Below, piece by piece: positions 51,647 through 60,801 of a stretch of DNA of 64,000 nucleotides. The number at the start of each line of letters is the position of its first letter. Position 1 is the stretch's first letter. Under the pieces are notes generated by a model. That model worked only from the letters and a program-made list of their open reading frames with translations. It was not told where the DNA came from and did not search any database. This stretch comes from Flavobacterium pectinovorum (lineage in GTDB: Bacteria > Bacteroidota > Bacteroidia > Flavobacteriales > Flavobacteriaceae). The stretch is taken from contig NZ_FRBX01000002.1 of the NCBI RefSeq assembly GCF_900142715.1, positions 310,001 to 374,000 of the forward strand, in the 5' to 3' direction. The translations under genes were made by a program, and so were the position numbers.

Positions 51647-52360
51647 TTAGTTTTTAACCAGTTTAGTGCCCTTCAATCCATTATTACTAATGTTTTCACT
51701 TTCAAACATATGCATCATTTCATCAGCCTTATCTTTTTGGTTAATTGCTTTTAATGCCTGCGAGTATCTATAATAGTAAATTGACTCTAAATCAGAAGTC
51801 ATATTAAACAGTTCTTCGTAGTACTTAGCTGCCATAACCAAATCACCATTAAAATAAGCCTTGTCTGCAACTTTTGTGAGCATCATTATAGATTTGTACC
51901 CTTTGTCTAAAACTTTTGCATAGGTGTCAATTATATCTATACTTATGTATTTTGGTTCCTCAGTAGGAGCAATTACTTCTACTTTGACCGGTTCTATTTT
52001 TATAGCGCTGGTATCAATAATACTTTTTGACTGTAATGCTAATGCTGTATTGATTTTTTTTACTTTGGCTTTTCTGTATATCGGAGTTACTGTCCTGGTA
52101 TTATTTGGTCCCAGATCGTTTGTGTAGACCATATCTAATTTTGAAACTTCGTATTTTGTAATTCTTTTTCCGAAAGTCATATTAATAACTTCTTCTACAT
52201 AATAACCCACTATAACGAGATCTTCTTTAGGTGCCGTTTCAGATTTTGAAGCTGCATTTCCGTTTGTGGAAGTCATTGCAATATCATTCGTTGTTTGTCC
52301 GTAAATATGAAAAGAAAGAACAGACGTAGTTGCTATAAAATATCGTACATAAGCTTTCAT
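51647..52360 (-). CDS. secreted TPR-like protein of unknown function
   Basis: The 237-residue protein has a signal peptide (MKAYVRYFIATTSVLSFHIYG). The C-terminal half carries TPR-like helices (ADKAYFNGDLVMAAKYYEELFNM, then YYYRYSQALKAINQKDKADEMM), as in the N-terminal part of Bacteroidetes OmpA-type proteins. I do not recognise a specific family. It is next to, but divergent from, the Rhs gene, so a link to that system is only a guess. Confidence 0.7.
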   Translation of the reverse strand: MKAYVRYFIATTSVLSFHIYGQTTNDIAMTSTNGNAASKSETAPKEDLVIVGYYVEEVINMTFGKRITKYEVSKLDMVYTNDLGPNNTRTVTPIYRKAKVKKINTALALQSKSIIDTSAIKIEPVKVEVIAPTEEPKYISIDIIDTYAKVLDKGYKSIMMLTKVADKAYFNGDLVMAAKYYEELFNMTSDLESIYYYRYSQALKAINQKDKADEMMHMFESENISNNGLKGTKLVKN

Positions 52361-52676
52361 AATAGATTAAATAAGATTATTACCCGTAAAAAAGTCATAT
52401 AAATATACTGATTTTGAATCACTTATGATTTATGTTTGCCTTAAATTGCCTGAAAAAACGTTTAAGTGTAGTTTTCTCCTCAGTTATGAAACAAAACGCT
52501 TTAGGAACTAACCAACAGAATATTTCTGCTATTGAAAATGCAAGAAAAACAACATTTTTATTTAAATAAAAAATTTTATTGATACTATTTTGTAATATAT
52601 TTACCACATTATTGTAGTCTAGTGCCAAAAATTTTCAAAAATATATAAGCAGAATATCGAATCAACACCATTAACT
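52361..52676. other. AT-rich gap upstream of the Rhs gene
   Basis: No gene or repeat was seen. A possible Rhs promoter, TTG at 52579 with TATATTTA at 52596, has a 14-base gap and a one-base mismatch, so it is weak. Confidence 0.5.
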
Positions 52677-54065
52677 ATGTTACTAACCGATAACCATTTA
52701 ACCATTGTACTTGGCATAGACATTCATTTTACCACCCTACCTCCATTTAATCCATTTCATCCTTACATAGGTATTGTTATTGACCCGGCCGATTATATTC
52801 CGTTTTTAGGAACTAATGTGCATATAAATGGTTTTAAGCGCGGAAATTCAGATACAGGAGGAATTATTATTCCATTACAGCATATTCCGCTTTTTACCCC
52901 GCCATGGCTTATGATGCCTATTATTGGGCACGAAAGCATGAATTTTTTTGCATCAGAAACTGTTTATTCAGATGGTACCAGAATGAGTCCGAAAGGACAT
53001 ATGCTAATGACTTGTAATGATATCGGGATTCCGTTATCGCTATCGCTGGGAAAAACCAAAATAGGCAAAAAAATGCTTCCTTTTGCGCCAACGCTTTTTG
53101 CACCAACTTCCTTTTCACTTCCTATTCCAACAGGAAAACCAGTAATGGTAGGAGGTCCATATCCACCGGACTGGGGAGGCATGCTAACAGGACTGGCTGC
53201 CAGTATAGGCTTTAGTACCTTATTGAAAAAACTAAGAGGTCTAGTTAAAAAATTCAATCTTAGCGGTAAATGTCCCGCCGGACTTAAAAAAATGCTTTGT
53301 CGATTTGGGTTCGAACCTATAAATCTTATAAACGGAGCCGTGATTTACGAAGGAAGCGATTTTGATATCACAGGCCCGATAGCCCTTAATTGGCAACGTA
53401 ATTGGTACTCAGATTCAGAGTATACCGGATGGCTTGGTCATGGAGTTCATTGTGTATATGATAGGGCTGTAGAGTTATATCCGGATGAAGATGCTTTGGG
53501 ACTTCGTATGGACGATGGACGACTAGTAGGATTTTCTGCCCTGATGCCCGATGAAGAATTTTACAATCGTGAAGAAAAAACAACATTAAAAAGAACCCCA
53601 GACGGATATCAGGCTTACGACCACACCGGCAAACTTTTTTATGATTTTACCCTTTTTGACGGTAAAAAATACCAGCTTACACAAATAACCAATCACGACG
53701 GACTGTGCATTATTTTTGAATTTACAGGATATCGCCTGAACAAAATTATCGATACCGCCGGCAGGGAAATAAAAGTAAGCACAATAAACGGACTTATCCA
53801 GAAATTAGAATTGGAGGGACCGGAAGGAGACGAACTTTTGATCGCTTATGAATATGATGAGCATCAAAACATGTCTGCCATTATAGATGCTTTGGGTAAA
53901 CCAACTGTTATTAAATTCCAAAACCATCTTATGGTGGAAAAAACAGATCGTAACGGACAAACTTTTTATTGGGAATATGATTCGCAAAACCGCTGTATTC
54001 ATACATGGGGTGAAGGAGGTTGGCAGGAAGGATCGAATATCATCCCGAAGAAGGTTATAATTTAG
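52677..54065 (+). CDS. Rhs toxin, 5' part (N-terminal and first Rhs repeats; frame breaks near 54026)
   Basis: This 462-codon frame holds the N-terminal region (DIHFTTLPPFNPFHPYIG, MSPKGHMLMTCNDIGIP), like PAAR-type caps of type VI-delivered Rhs proteins. It then has the start of the core (EPINLINGAVIYEGSDFDITGPIALNWQRNWYSDS) and YD-repeats. After HTWGEGGWQ the frame runs out of Rhs pattern and stops at 54065. Reading one base back at 54026 restores GRIEYHPEEGYNLV in the next frame. It and the next entry are therefore one gene of about 1,378 residues with a one-base deletion or a sequencing error. No signal peptide is present. Confidence 0.88.
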   Translation: MLLTDNHLTIVLGIDIHFTTLPPFNPFHPYIGIVIDPADYIPFLGTNVHINGFKRGNSDTGGIIIPLQHIPLFTPPWLMMPIIGHESMNFFASETVYSDGTRMSPKGHMLMTCNDIGIPLSLSLGKTKIGKKMLPFAPTLFAPTSFSLPIPTGKPVMVGGPYPPDWGGMLTGLAASIGFSTLLKKLRGLVKKFNLSGKCPAGLKKMLCRFGFEPINLINGAVIYEGSDFDITGPIALNWQRNWYSDSEYTGWLGHGVHCVYDRAVELYPDEDALGLRMDDGRLVGFSALMPDEEFYNREEKTTLKRTPDGYQAYDHTGKLFYDFTLFDGKKYQLTQITNHDGLCIIFEFTGYRLNKIIDTAGREIKVSTINGLIQKLELEGPEGDELLIAYEYDEHQNMSAIIDALGKPTVIKFQNHLMVEKTDRNGQTFYWEYDSQNRCIHTWGEGGWQEGSNIIPKKVII

Positions 54066-56812
54066 TTACCGATGCAAATCTAGCAATAACTACTTATTAT
54101 TACGAACCAAGCCAGCTTGTGACAAAAATAAAAGACCCTATGGGTAACAGTACATTTTATAACTATACAGAGTTTATGGAATTGTACCGCGAGATCGACC
54201 AAGAAGACCGTATCACAGGGTTCAGTTACGATGAAAAAGGTAATAAAACAGGTACAGTTTATCCTGACGGCACAGAAGAAATGATAATTTATGATGAGGA
54301 GAACCGACCATCGATTGCCATTGATCCTGAAGGACAGAAGACCATTTATTTGTACCATACCCAAAATCCGCAACAGCTTAAAACCATAATTGCACCAGAC
54401 AAAACCAGCACCCATTTTACCTATAATAACGACGGACTGCTGGCGAGCGTAGCCAAAACCAGCAACAAACTCGAACTAATTTACGACGAGCAGTACAATC
54501 TTATTGAATGGAGAGAAAACGAGAAGAAACTAAAAACATGGGAGTATGACCATCGTGGTCGCGTACGTGCGATCTATACCCCAATGCAAATGGCAGATTA
54601 TTTCAGCTATGATGCTCTTGATAGGGTGCACCAGATCTTAGAGAAAGACAGTAACATCATAGAATTCAGCTATAATAATTATGATGAAGTTACCACTTTA
54701 AAAGACAGTAAAAACAATATAAAATTCACATATACCCCAATGGGAAGCCTTGCAACGAGAGAGCAGGACGGAGTAAAAGTATGTTTTTCCTATGACAAAA
54801 TGGAACAACTTAAAGGAATTACAAACGAAGACTTCGAAAGTTATACTTTTACCAGAAACAAAGCAGGTTATATTATAAAAGAAAATGCTTTTGACGGAAT
54901 CGAAAAAAATTATACCCGTAATCTTGCTGGCGAAGTGACTAAGATAGATCTTGGTAACGGAAAATATATCGAATATGAACAGGATGCATTGGGACGTATT
55001 ACAAGAGCTGACTACCATGATGGTACATGGGAAACCTTTACGTACAATAAAAACGGGTTATTGATCGAGGCTGTGAACCAAAATGTAAGCATAATCTTTG
55101 AACGCGACACAAACGGTAGAATTGTCCAAGAAACCCAAAAACAACAGCTTGATTCCAACGAAAATGGTATAACACTTATATCAACTTACAATGCTTTAGG
55201 GCAACGCACTAATATAAGCACCAGTCTTGGCGCTGATATAAAAACGCATTACAACCAAAAAGGACAACTCGATCGCATAGAAGCGCAAAGTAATGAACTG
55301 AAAGAACAGCACCAAACTTGGGAAACTACCCTGAAAAGAGACGATCTCGGCAGGGAAATAGAAAGATTTGCCACAGGTGGACTGCACATAAAAACAAGTT
55401 ACAATAATAGTGGTAAGCAAAAAGAACAAGAAGTATTTGCCGATGGCAAACGAACCTGCGCACGTTTTTATAATTGGGATACCAACCAACAGCTTCGAAA
55501 CGCGGTAAACCAAATGACCCAAAGTTTGACCTATTTTGATTATGATGATTTTGGAAACCTTGCCAAAGCCTATTCTGATTTAAAAGGAGAGTTGTACAAA
55601 ACCCCTGATGCGGTAGGGAATTTATACAAAACCACTGACCGCAGTGACCGTAAATACGGTAAAGGCGGAAAACTGCTTAAAGACGAAAAATATTATTACA
55701 AATACGATAAGCTTGGAAATTTAATACACAAAAGTCCCCGTGATATTACCAAACCGCTTCTTTTTGAAAAGCCAACAAACTTCTTTGATAAACTAGCTGG
55801 TAACAAAGCCGAAGAAAACCGTCTACAAGAATTACACGAACAATGGCAACAAGGAGACACAACTTATTCATGGCTAGCTAACGGCATGTTGAGAACTGTG
55901 AGAAACCCAGATGGTAAAGTTATAAATTTTGAATACGATGCATTAAGAAGACGTACCGCAAAAATTGTAGACAAAGAAATAAATCGTTATTTTTGGGATG
56001 AAAACGTTCTTATACATGAGTGGAAATATGATTTAAAACAAAGACCAAAACTTGTAATTGTCGATGAAGATAATTTGGTTTACGATAAAGCTGAACTAAT
56101 AGAGAATCTTATTACTTGGGTCTATGAGGGTGGAAGTTTTGTTCCAAGTGCTAAGATAATAGGTAAAGAGAAATTTAGTATCATTAATGATTATATTGGT
56201 CGCCCTATACAAGTTTATAATGAAGAAGGAAATCTTGTTTGGGAAACAGATTATGATATTTATGGTCATTTAAGAGACCTAAAAGGCGATAGAAGTTTTA
56301 TACCTTTTAGGCAGCTTGGTCAATATGAGGACGTAGAGACGGGATTGTACTATAACCGATTTAGATACTATAATCCTGAAACTGGGTTATATTTGAGTCA
56401 GGATCCAATAAGATTGGTGGGTAGTGATAACCTTTATGCCTATGTGCACAATCCAAATAGTTGGATTGATATCTTTGGTCTATTTGGTTCTGGGCAAGGA
56501 ACACACACCGCTATAGTAAATGTTTTTGATAGTAATAATAATTTGGTATTATCTGAAGTATTCCAAAGCGGAAATATGACTTTAGAAGAGAAAGCTCTTG
56601 GTTTTCCTCAAAGCACATTAGCAACTCATACTGAAGCAAGGGCAATTAAAAAAATACAATTAGAACCTGGACAAAGAATGGAGATTATAGGACAGTATCC
56701 TCCGTGTAATTCTTGTAAAGGGAAAATGAATGCTACTGGTTCACATATAGAATATAAGTGGAAAGGTGAAGATGGTAAAATGAATAGCTGGAAAGCAAAA
56801 GGATGCAAATAA
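54020..56812 (+). CDS. Rhs toxin, 3' part (core and deaminase-like C-terminal tip)
   Basis: This frame continues the Rhs core as many YD-repeats and ends it with the classic FRYYNPETGLYLSQDPI and YVHNPNSWIDIFGL. The last 107 residues form a separate tip. It has THTEARA and PPCNSCKG, the HxE and PCxxC zinc signatures of the cytidine-deaminase fold. GNMTLEEKALGFPQSTLATHTEA resembles the Pput_2613-like deaminase toxins, as I remember them. The likely target is a nucleic acid or free nucleotide in a rival cell. The tip and the next two genes are AT-richer than the core. A probable immunity gene starts 16 bp after the stop. Confidence 0.88.
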   Translation: MAGRIEYHPEEGYNLVTDANLAITTYYYEPSQLVTKIKDPMGNSTFYNYTEFMELYREIDQEDRITGFSYDEKGNKTGTVYPDGTEEMIIYDEENRPSIAIDPEGQKTIYLYHTQNPQQLKTIIAPDKTSTHFTYNNDGLLASVAKTSNKLELIYDEQYNLIEWRENEKKLKTWEYDHRGRVRAIYTPMQMADYFSYDALDRVHQILEKDSNIIEFSYNNYDEVTTLKDSKNNIKFTYTPMGSLATREQDGVKVCFSYDKMEQLKGITNEDFESYTFTRNKAGYIIKENAFDGIEKNYTRNLAGEVTKIDLGNGKYIEYEQDALGRITRADYHDGTWETFTYNKNGLLIEAVNQNVSIIFERDTNGRIVQETQKQQLDSNENGITLISTYNALGQRTNISTSLGADIKTHYNQKGQLDRIEAQSNELKEQHQTWETTLKRDDLGREIERFATGGLHIKTSYNNSGKQKEQEVFADGKRTCARFYNWDTNQQLRNAVNQMTQSLTYFDYDDFGNLAKAYSDLKGELYKTPDAVGNLYKTTDRSDRKYGKGGKLLKDEKYYYKYDKLGNLIHKSPRDITKPLLFEKPTNFFDKLAGNKAEENRLQELHEQWQQGDTTYSWLANGMLRTVRNPDGKVINFEYDALRRRTAKIVDKEINRYFWDENVLIHEWKYDLKQRPKLVIVDEDNLVYDKAELIENLITWVYEGGSFVPSAKIIGKEKFSIINDYIGRPIQVYNEEGNLVWETDYDIYGHLRDLKGDRSFIPFRQLGQYEDVETGLYYNRFRYYNPETGLYLSQDPIRLVGSDNLYAYVHNPNSWIDIFGLFGSGQGTHTAIVNVFDSNNNLVLSEVFQSGNMTLEEKALGFPQSTLATHTEARAIKKIQLEPGQRMEIIGQYPPCNSCKGKMNATGSHIEYKWKGEDGKMNSWKAKGCK

Positions 56813-56827
56813 ATAATAAAATTTCAC

Positions 56828-57214
56828 ATGAAAATAGAATTAGAAATTAAAACAATTAATATCTCAGATAATATTGATGATGGTTATAAAATGATTTCAT
56901 TTGGAGATAATGAGATAGAAGAAAACATTGAAAATTATGTTATAATTCAAAGAGCAAATGCTTTTGATTCACAAGACGAAAAATTAGGGATGAATAATTA
57001 TTATATAGAATATAATGATCAATCTAATTCTGGATATGGCGCTTGTGAGAAAATAGTTTTAGATAATAATATATTGGATTTCATATTTCCTGTAAAAAAA
57101 GAAATTGATATATCTGAAATTATCTTGAAATTGGATTTAAAAAAATATGATAAGGAAAAACTAATTAATTATTTACAAATTATTTTAGGTAATTCTTTTG
57201 AAATAAAAAACTGA
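56828..57214 (+). CDS. probable immunity protein for the deaminase tip
   Basis: The 128-residue acidic protein has no signal peptide and is AT-rich. YYIEYNDQSNSGYGACEKIVL resembles the Imm10 family linked to deaminase toxins, though this is from memory and weak. Its position 16 bp after the toxin tip, in the same direction, is the classic place for the cognate immunity gene. It should bind and block the deaminase in the producer. Confidence 0.72.
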   Translation: MKIELEIKTINISDNIDDGYKMISFGDNEIEENIENYVIIQRANAFDSQDEKLGMNNYYIEYNDQSNSGYGACEKIVLDNNILDFIFPVKKEIDISEIILKLDLKKYDKEKLINYLQIILGNSFEIKN

Positions 57215-57215
57215 G

Positions 57216-57308
57216 AACTTTTCACCAAACGCTAAGATTGTTGGAGGTAATATCATTAATGAGTACATGGGTAAATCAAAAAGAATATGGGGATTTGGGA
57301 ATAGTTGA
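57216..57308 (+). pseudogene. remnant of a displaced Rhs toxin tip
   Basis: Directly after the immunity gene's stop, a 30-codon frame without a start reads NFSPNAKIVGGNIINEY, then MGKSKRIWGFGNS and stop. It looks like the end of an older toxin tip pushed downstream. It precedes the second immunity-like gene, giving the usual tip-immunity order. Confidence 0.55.
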
Positions 57309-57339
57309 TGTTCCTAATGAATTATAAATTCATGGTAAA

Positions 57340-58071
57340 ATGATAAATAAAAATATTTTAGACAAATTAGTTCAATTAAGTGAAAATAGTATTACTTCTG
57401 AAGATTGGATAAGTTGGTGGTCACAAAATGAGCTTTTAGTAAAAAAAGAAATATCTCCCGGATGGTTTTTAAAAATAAAACCCAAAATGGCACAAGGGAT
57501 TGATGGAGCAACTTTAATATCGCAAAACAATACAAAAGATTTTTTAAAATCTATAAATCAAGACTTTAAAGTAAGTTCTGAAAATAATTATAAATTAAAT
57601 TGGGAAAAAAGTATTAATGAATTAAGTGAAAAAGAAGAAATTGATTTCAAAATATACTTCGAGAATAATTTTAAAAATCTAAATAAAGAATATCCCAATC
57701 TATACTCTGCTATAAAAGAAAATTTTAGTGGTAATGGAGATATTGTGAAAAAGGAATTTTCAAAAGAAGATATATTACAAAAATCTTTTTCAAAATATCT
57801 AACAGAAGAAATAATAAATTACTTTACTAATATTTCATTATTGCAATCTGATGGCATAACCTTCAATTTAGAATTTATTGATTTTAAAAATGATGAATAT
57901 CTTAAAATTGGGGAGTTATGGCTCTATAATGATGGAGATGAAATATTAATAAAGAAAAACAGTAATGAAGTATATTTAAATAATATTGGATCAAAACAAA
58001 TTAAAATATTAAACAATTCATTTTATAATTTTATAGAATCTACCTTAACTGATTTTATAAATGATAATTAG
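57340..58071 (+). CDS. orphan immunity-like protein
   Basis: The 243-residue acidic, very AT-rich protein starts MINKNILDKLVQLSENSITSEDW and has no signal peptide. I do not recognise a family. It sits where the immunity gene of a displaced toxin tip would be. A decayed relative of its 5' end, including upstream bases, is at 45691-45756. The function as an immunity protein is inferred from location alone. Confidence 0.6.
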   Translation: MINKNILDKLVQLSENSITSEDWISWWSQNELLVKKEISPGWFLKIKPKMAQGIDGATLISQNNTKDFLKSINQDFKVSSENNYKLNWEKSINELSEKEEIDFKIYFENNFKNLNKEYPNLYSAIKENFSGNGDIVKKEFSKEDILQKSFSKYLTEEIINYFTNISLLQSDGITFNLEFIDFKNDEYLKIGELWLYNDGDEILIKKNSNEVYLNNIGSKQIKILNNSFYNFIESTLTDFINDN

Positions 58072-58120
58072 TGCTCGAAGTCGCAGAATTTTTGGCCACA
58101 GATAAATGATTAAAAAGAGC

Positions 58121-58181
58121 AAGAGATCTTGTTAAAAAATTCAATCTTAGCTGTAAATGTCCCGCCGGACTTAAAAAAATG
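58121..58181 (+). repeat. displaced 61-bp copy of Rhs core sequence
   Basis: It matches 53234-53294 inside the Rhs gene with three mismatches over 61 bp, covering KKFNLSGKCPAGLKKM. It is downstream of the second immunity-like gene, so it likely marks an old recombination endpoint or a former Rhs copy. Confidence 0.85.
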
Positions 58182-58234
58182 TCTCGTCCTGAAAAAAGTT
58201 TACATATTTATATTTAATCATAAAATAGATTTAT

Positions 58235-58270
58235 AAAAAAAGCGCCGCAATTTTACTTGCAGCGCTTTTT
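58235..58270 (-). terminator. terminator of the C1 peptidase gene
   Basis: AAAAAGCGCCGCAA-ttttac-TTGCAGCGCTTTTT forms a stem with one G-U pair on the minus strand and a T-tract. Confidence 0.85.
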
Positions 58271-58294
58271 CTATATTCTAAAAACTTAGGATAA

Positions 58295-59497
58295 TTAAAC
58301 CCCCAACTTCTTAGCAATCTCAGTAGGAATTCCTCCTTTGTTTACCATTAAGGCAGTAGTTTTATATTTTACGAAATTTTTGGTTACGAACAAGAAACCT
58401 TTGTAGTCGTTTGTTTCTCCCCAAGAATTTTTTACGATGTAATATTCTCTTCCAGTTTGATCTTTTGCAAGACCAATAATGTGCATTCCGTGGTCGTCTG
58501 TAGTAGTGTAGTTGTCAAACGCAGCCTGACGCATTTCCGGAGTAATTTCCGGTTCTGGTTTTGGTCCGTTAAACATGTCTGCCTTTTCTTCAGCGGTCAT
58601 GTCGTCGAATTTTTTTGTTGGTACGTATGCCACACCATTTTTCCAGCTAAAGCTTTTCTCGCTTACGTCTGTCGCCCATGCTACGGTATATCCTTTTTTC
58701 AACGCATTGTCGATAACATCTGTCATGTCGTTTACTTTTACGTTGTAAACCTGATCAAACGACCAGTTGTCCGGCACCATCATCGTTGTTTTTTGGTAAT
58801 ATGGCGCTGTTGTAAAAGATGACATTTCAACGTAATCATCAGGATTAATTCCTACCACTTCTTTAGCAAACGATTGTGGCGTATAGTTTTTTCCTTTATA
58901 AGTAAAATTATCCGGCACTTTTCCTAAATAAGAATCGATAACGGCAGTGTATGCTTTTTGCCAGTTTGGCGTTAACTCACCATTTGGGTTTTTAACTACA
59001 GCAGTCAAAACACCTTCAATAAGTGCGGCCATTTCGCCAAATTTATTTTTATCGGTTCCGTAGTTTAAACCAGTGTAAACTTCTCTTGGTACGGCTCCGT
59101 ATTTTTTATACATATTGGTTACATCGTGCAAAGCTCCTCCGTCACCCAAAGTAACTGCGCCATGCATGCGAACATAATTAATTCCTTTTTCAACATAAAC
59201 GTTTCTGGCAGAGTAAATTTGAGACAATTCTACAGGCTGTTTCCCTAAACGAATCATTTCTGACTCTAAAAAAGAGTTTGTAGCGTAACTCCAGCATGTT
59301 CCTGACGAACCTTGTGTTTTTACGGAAGTTGTTCCTAAATTAATTTCTTCTGTGAATTTAAAGTTCTCTTTACTTTTATCACTTGCATTTAACTTTAATG
59401 AGTTAACCAAAACGTCTTGTGCAAAAGAACTGCTGACACCAACAAAAAATGCCGACGCAACAAAAACTGATTTCAACGTAATTTTATACATAATCAA
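58295..59497 (-). CDS. pepC: C1-family cysteine aminopeptidase (bleomycin hydrolase-like)
   Basis: The 400-residue protein has a signal peptide (to SFAQ) and the papain-like triad Cys68 (GSSGTCWSYA), His339 (DDHGMHIIG) and Asn357 (VKNSWG). The pattern follows PepC/bleomycin hydrolase, but the signal peptide places it in the periplasm, unlike the cytosolic enzymes of other bacteria. It probably trims peptides. A start two codons later (MYKITLK) is equally possible. Confidence 0.9.
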   Translation of the reverse strand: MIMYKITLKSVFVASAFFVGVSSSFAQDVLVNSLKLNASDKSKENFKFTEEINLGTTSVKTQGSSGTCWSYATNSFLESEMIRLGKQPVELSQIYSARNVYVEKGINYVRMHGAVTLGDGGALHDVTNMYKKYGAVPREVYTGLNYGTDKNKFGEMAALIEGVLTAVVKNPNGELTPNWQKAYTAVIDSYLGKVPDNFTYKGKNYTPQSFAKEVVGINPDDYVEMSSFTTAPYYQKTTMMVPDNWSFDQVYNVKVNDMTDVIDNALKKGYTVAWATDVSEKSFSWKNGVAYVPTKKFDDMTAEEKADMFNGPKPEPEITPEMRQAAFDNYTTTDDHGMHIIGLAKDQTGREYYIVKNSWGETNDYKGFLFVTKNFVKYKTTALMVNKGGIPTEIAKKLGV

Positions 59498-59924
59498 TGA
59501 TTTAAATAGTTGACTAATTAGTCTACTACATTTTATTTTTGTTACAAATCAATTAAATATTACATTATTTGTGCGTTGTATAACCGTTAATTTTTTCATA
59601 ATCTTTTTGTTAAGCTATATTAACTTACAAAATATAACTCATTGAATGTAATTATTTTTAACACATAGAAACATAGCATTTATTGAACTCAAAAAGGCGT
59701 TTCACTTGCATTAACAAACATAGACTATGTGTGGAAACTTGTTTCTTTTGTATTCTTTTTACACCCTTTTAACCTATGTTTCTATGTGTTTAATTGTTTT
59801 TTTGCTTCACCCAACGAATAAATATATAAAAAAAGCAGATGCTTAAAATCAATAAATAAACTTATTCCTTGTTTGCTAAATAAGTAGTATTTTGCCTGCT
59901 CTAACAACGCCACATCCACCCAAA
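59498..59924. repeat. gap containing ACACATAG repeat, copy 3
   Basis: 59657-59792 begins AACACATAGAAACATAG, contains AAAAAGGCGTTTCACTTGC, ACATAGACTATGTGTGG and ends CTATGTTTCTATGTGTTTAA. It is the fullest of three copies and can fold end to end. Nothing else was seen in the gap. Confidence 0.75.
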
Positions 59925-60722
59925 ATGTACGAACTCCAAAAAGAGAAATACTTAGGCAATACCAAAAAAATATTCGACAATACGCAGGGAATTGCAGTTG
60001 TTGAAACGGAGTATCAAAACAAGGTTTATGAGGGCTGGCATTCGCACAACAATGCACATATTACACTTTTCCTGAAGGGCGGAACTACCGAAAAAAGAAA
60101 AAACTTTAGCGAAACAGTAGGCCCGGGTTCCTTGTTATTTTATCACAGCGATGAATTGCACCTGAATCAAAATACTCTTTTTCCGTCGCAAAACATCAAC
60201 ATCGAAATAGAAGAAAAGCTGTTGAAAGAACTCCAGATAAGTGAATCGACAATCGAAAAATCGGTTCAAAATGCAACACTTACCAAATTTATCATACTGA
60301 AGATTTTTAAGGAAAGTCTGGTTTCCGATGCTTTTTCGGGCGACACGATCAACATGTTATTTGCACAATTATCGAATTCTAATGCTCATTTGGAACGGTT
60401 TGAAAAAAGTCCGTTTTGGGTAAAGAGTTTACATGAATTACTAAATGATTGTTGGAATGAAAATCCAAACTTGCAGGATCTGGCTCAGGTTTTAAACTTA
60501 AATCCAATTACGATATCAAAACATTTTCCGAAATATTTTGGCTGTACTTTGGGCGAATACATGCGCAGGATCAAAATAAATCGTTCGCTTTCGCTGATAC
60601 AATCCAATCCGGGTAATTTAACGGAAATAGCTTTTGAATGCGGATTCTCAGATCAAAGTCATTTTATCAGAACATTTAAAAACCAAACGGGATTTCTACC
60701 CAAACAATTTCAAAAATTATAA
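59925..60722 (+). CDS. AraC-family transcriptional regulator
   Basis: Starting at MYELQKEKYLGN (59925) gives 265 residues. The N-terminal half is cupin-like (WHSHNNAHITLFLKGG). The C-terminal half has two helix-turn-helix motifs: NLQDLAQVLNLNPITISKHFPKYFG, and ...LTEIAFECGFSDQSHFIRTFKNQTGFLPKQF. It probably activates nearby genes; the CPBP protease gene follows after 79 bp. No ligand can be named, and despite the family name no tie to arabinose was seen. Confidence 0.9.
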   Translation: MYELQKEKYLGNTKKIFDNTQGIAVVETEYQNKVYEGWHSHNNAHITLFLKGGTTEKRKNFSETVGPGSLLFYHSDELHLNQNTLFPSQNINIEIEEKLLKELQISESTIEKSVQNATLTKFIILKIFKESLVSDAFSGDTINMLFAQLSNSNAHLERFEKSPFWVKSLHELLNDCWNENPNLQDLAQVLNLNPITISKHFPKYFGCTLGEYMRRIKINRSLSLIQSNPGNLTEIAFECGFSDQSHFIRTFKNQTGFLPKQFQKL

Positions 60723-60763
60723 GAGAGGCAAATTTCATTCTATTTTTTGGTTTTGATGCGGCC

Positions 60764-60771
60764 TACATTTG
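60764..60771 (+). promoter_or_regulatory. -7 box of the CPBP protease gene
   Basis: TACATTTG lies 30 bp before the start. The nearest TTG (60747) is only 14 bases away, so the promoter is imperfect and may need an activator such as the upstream AraC protein. Confidence 0.5.
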
Positions 60772-60801
60772 CTTCATCATAAATCATTAAATACATCCAA
60801 A

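Noticed and set aside
52677..58200. Rhs locus as part of a prophage or integrated element
   Set aside because: No integrase, phage genes or flanking direct repeats were seen; the neighbours are ordinary chromosomal genes.
59892..59924. TTG start 11 codons upstream for the AraC-type gene
   Set aside because: A normal ATG at 59925 begins the conserved region; the extra residues have no family match.
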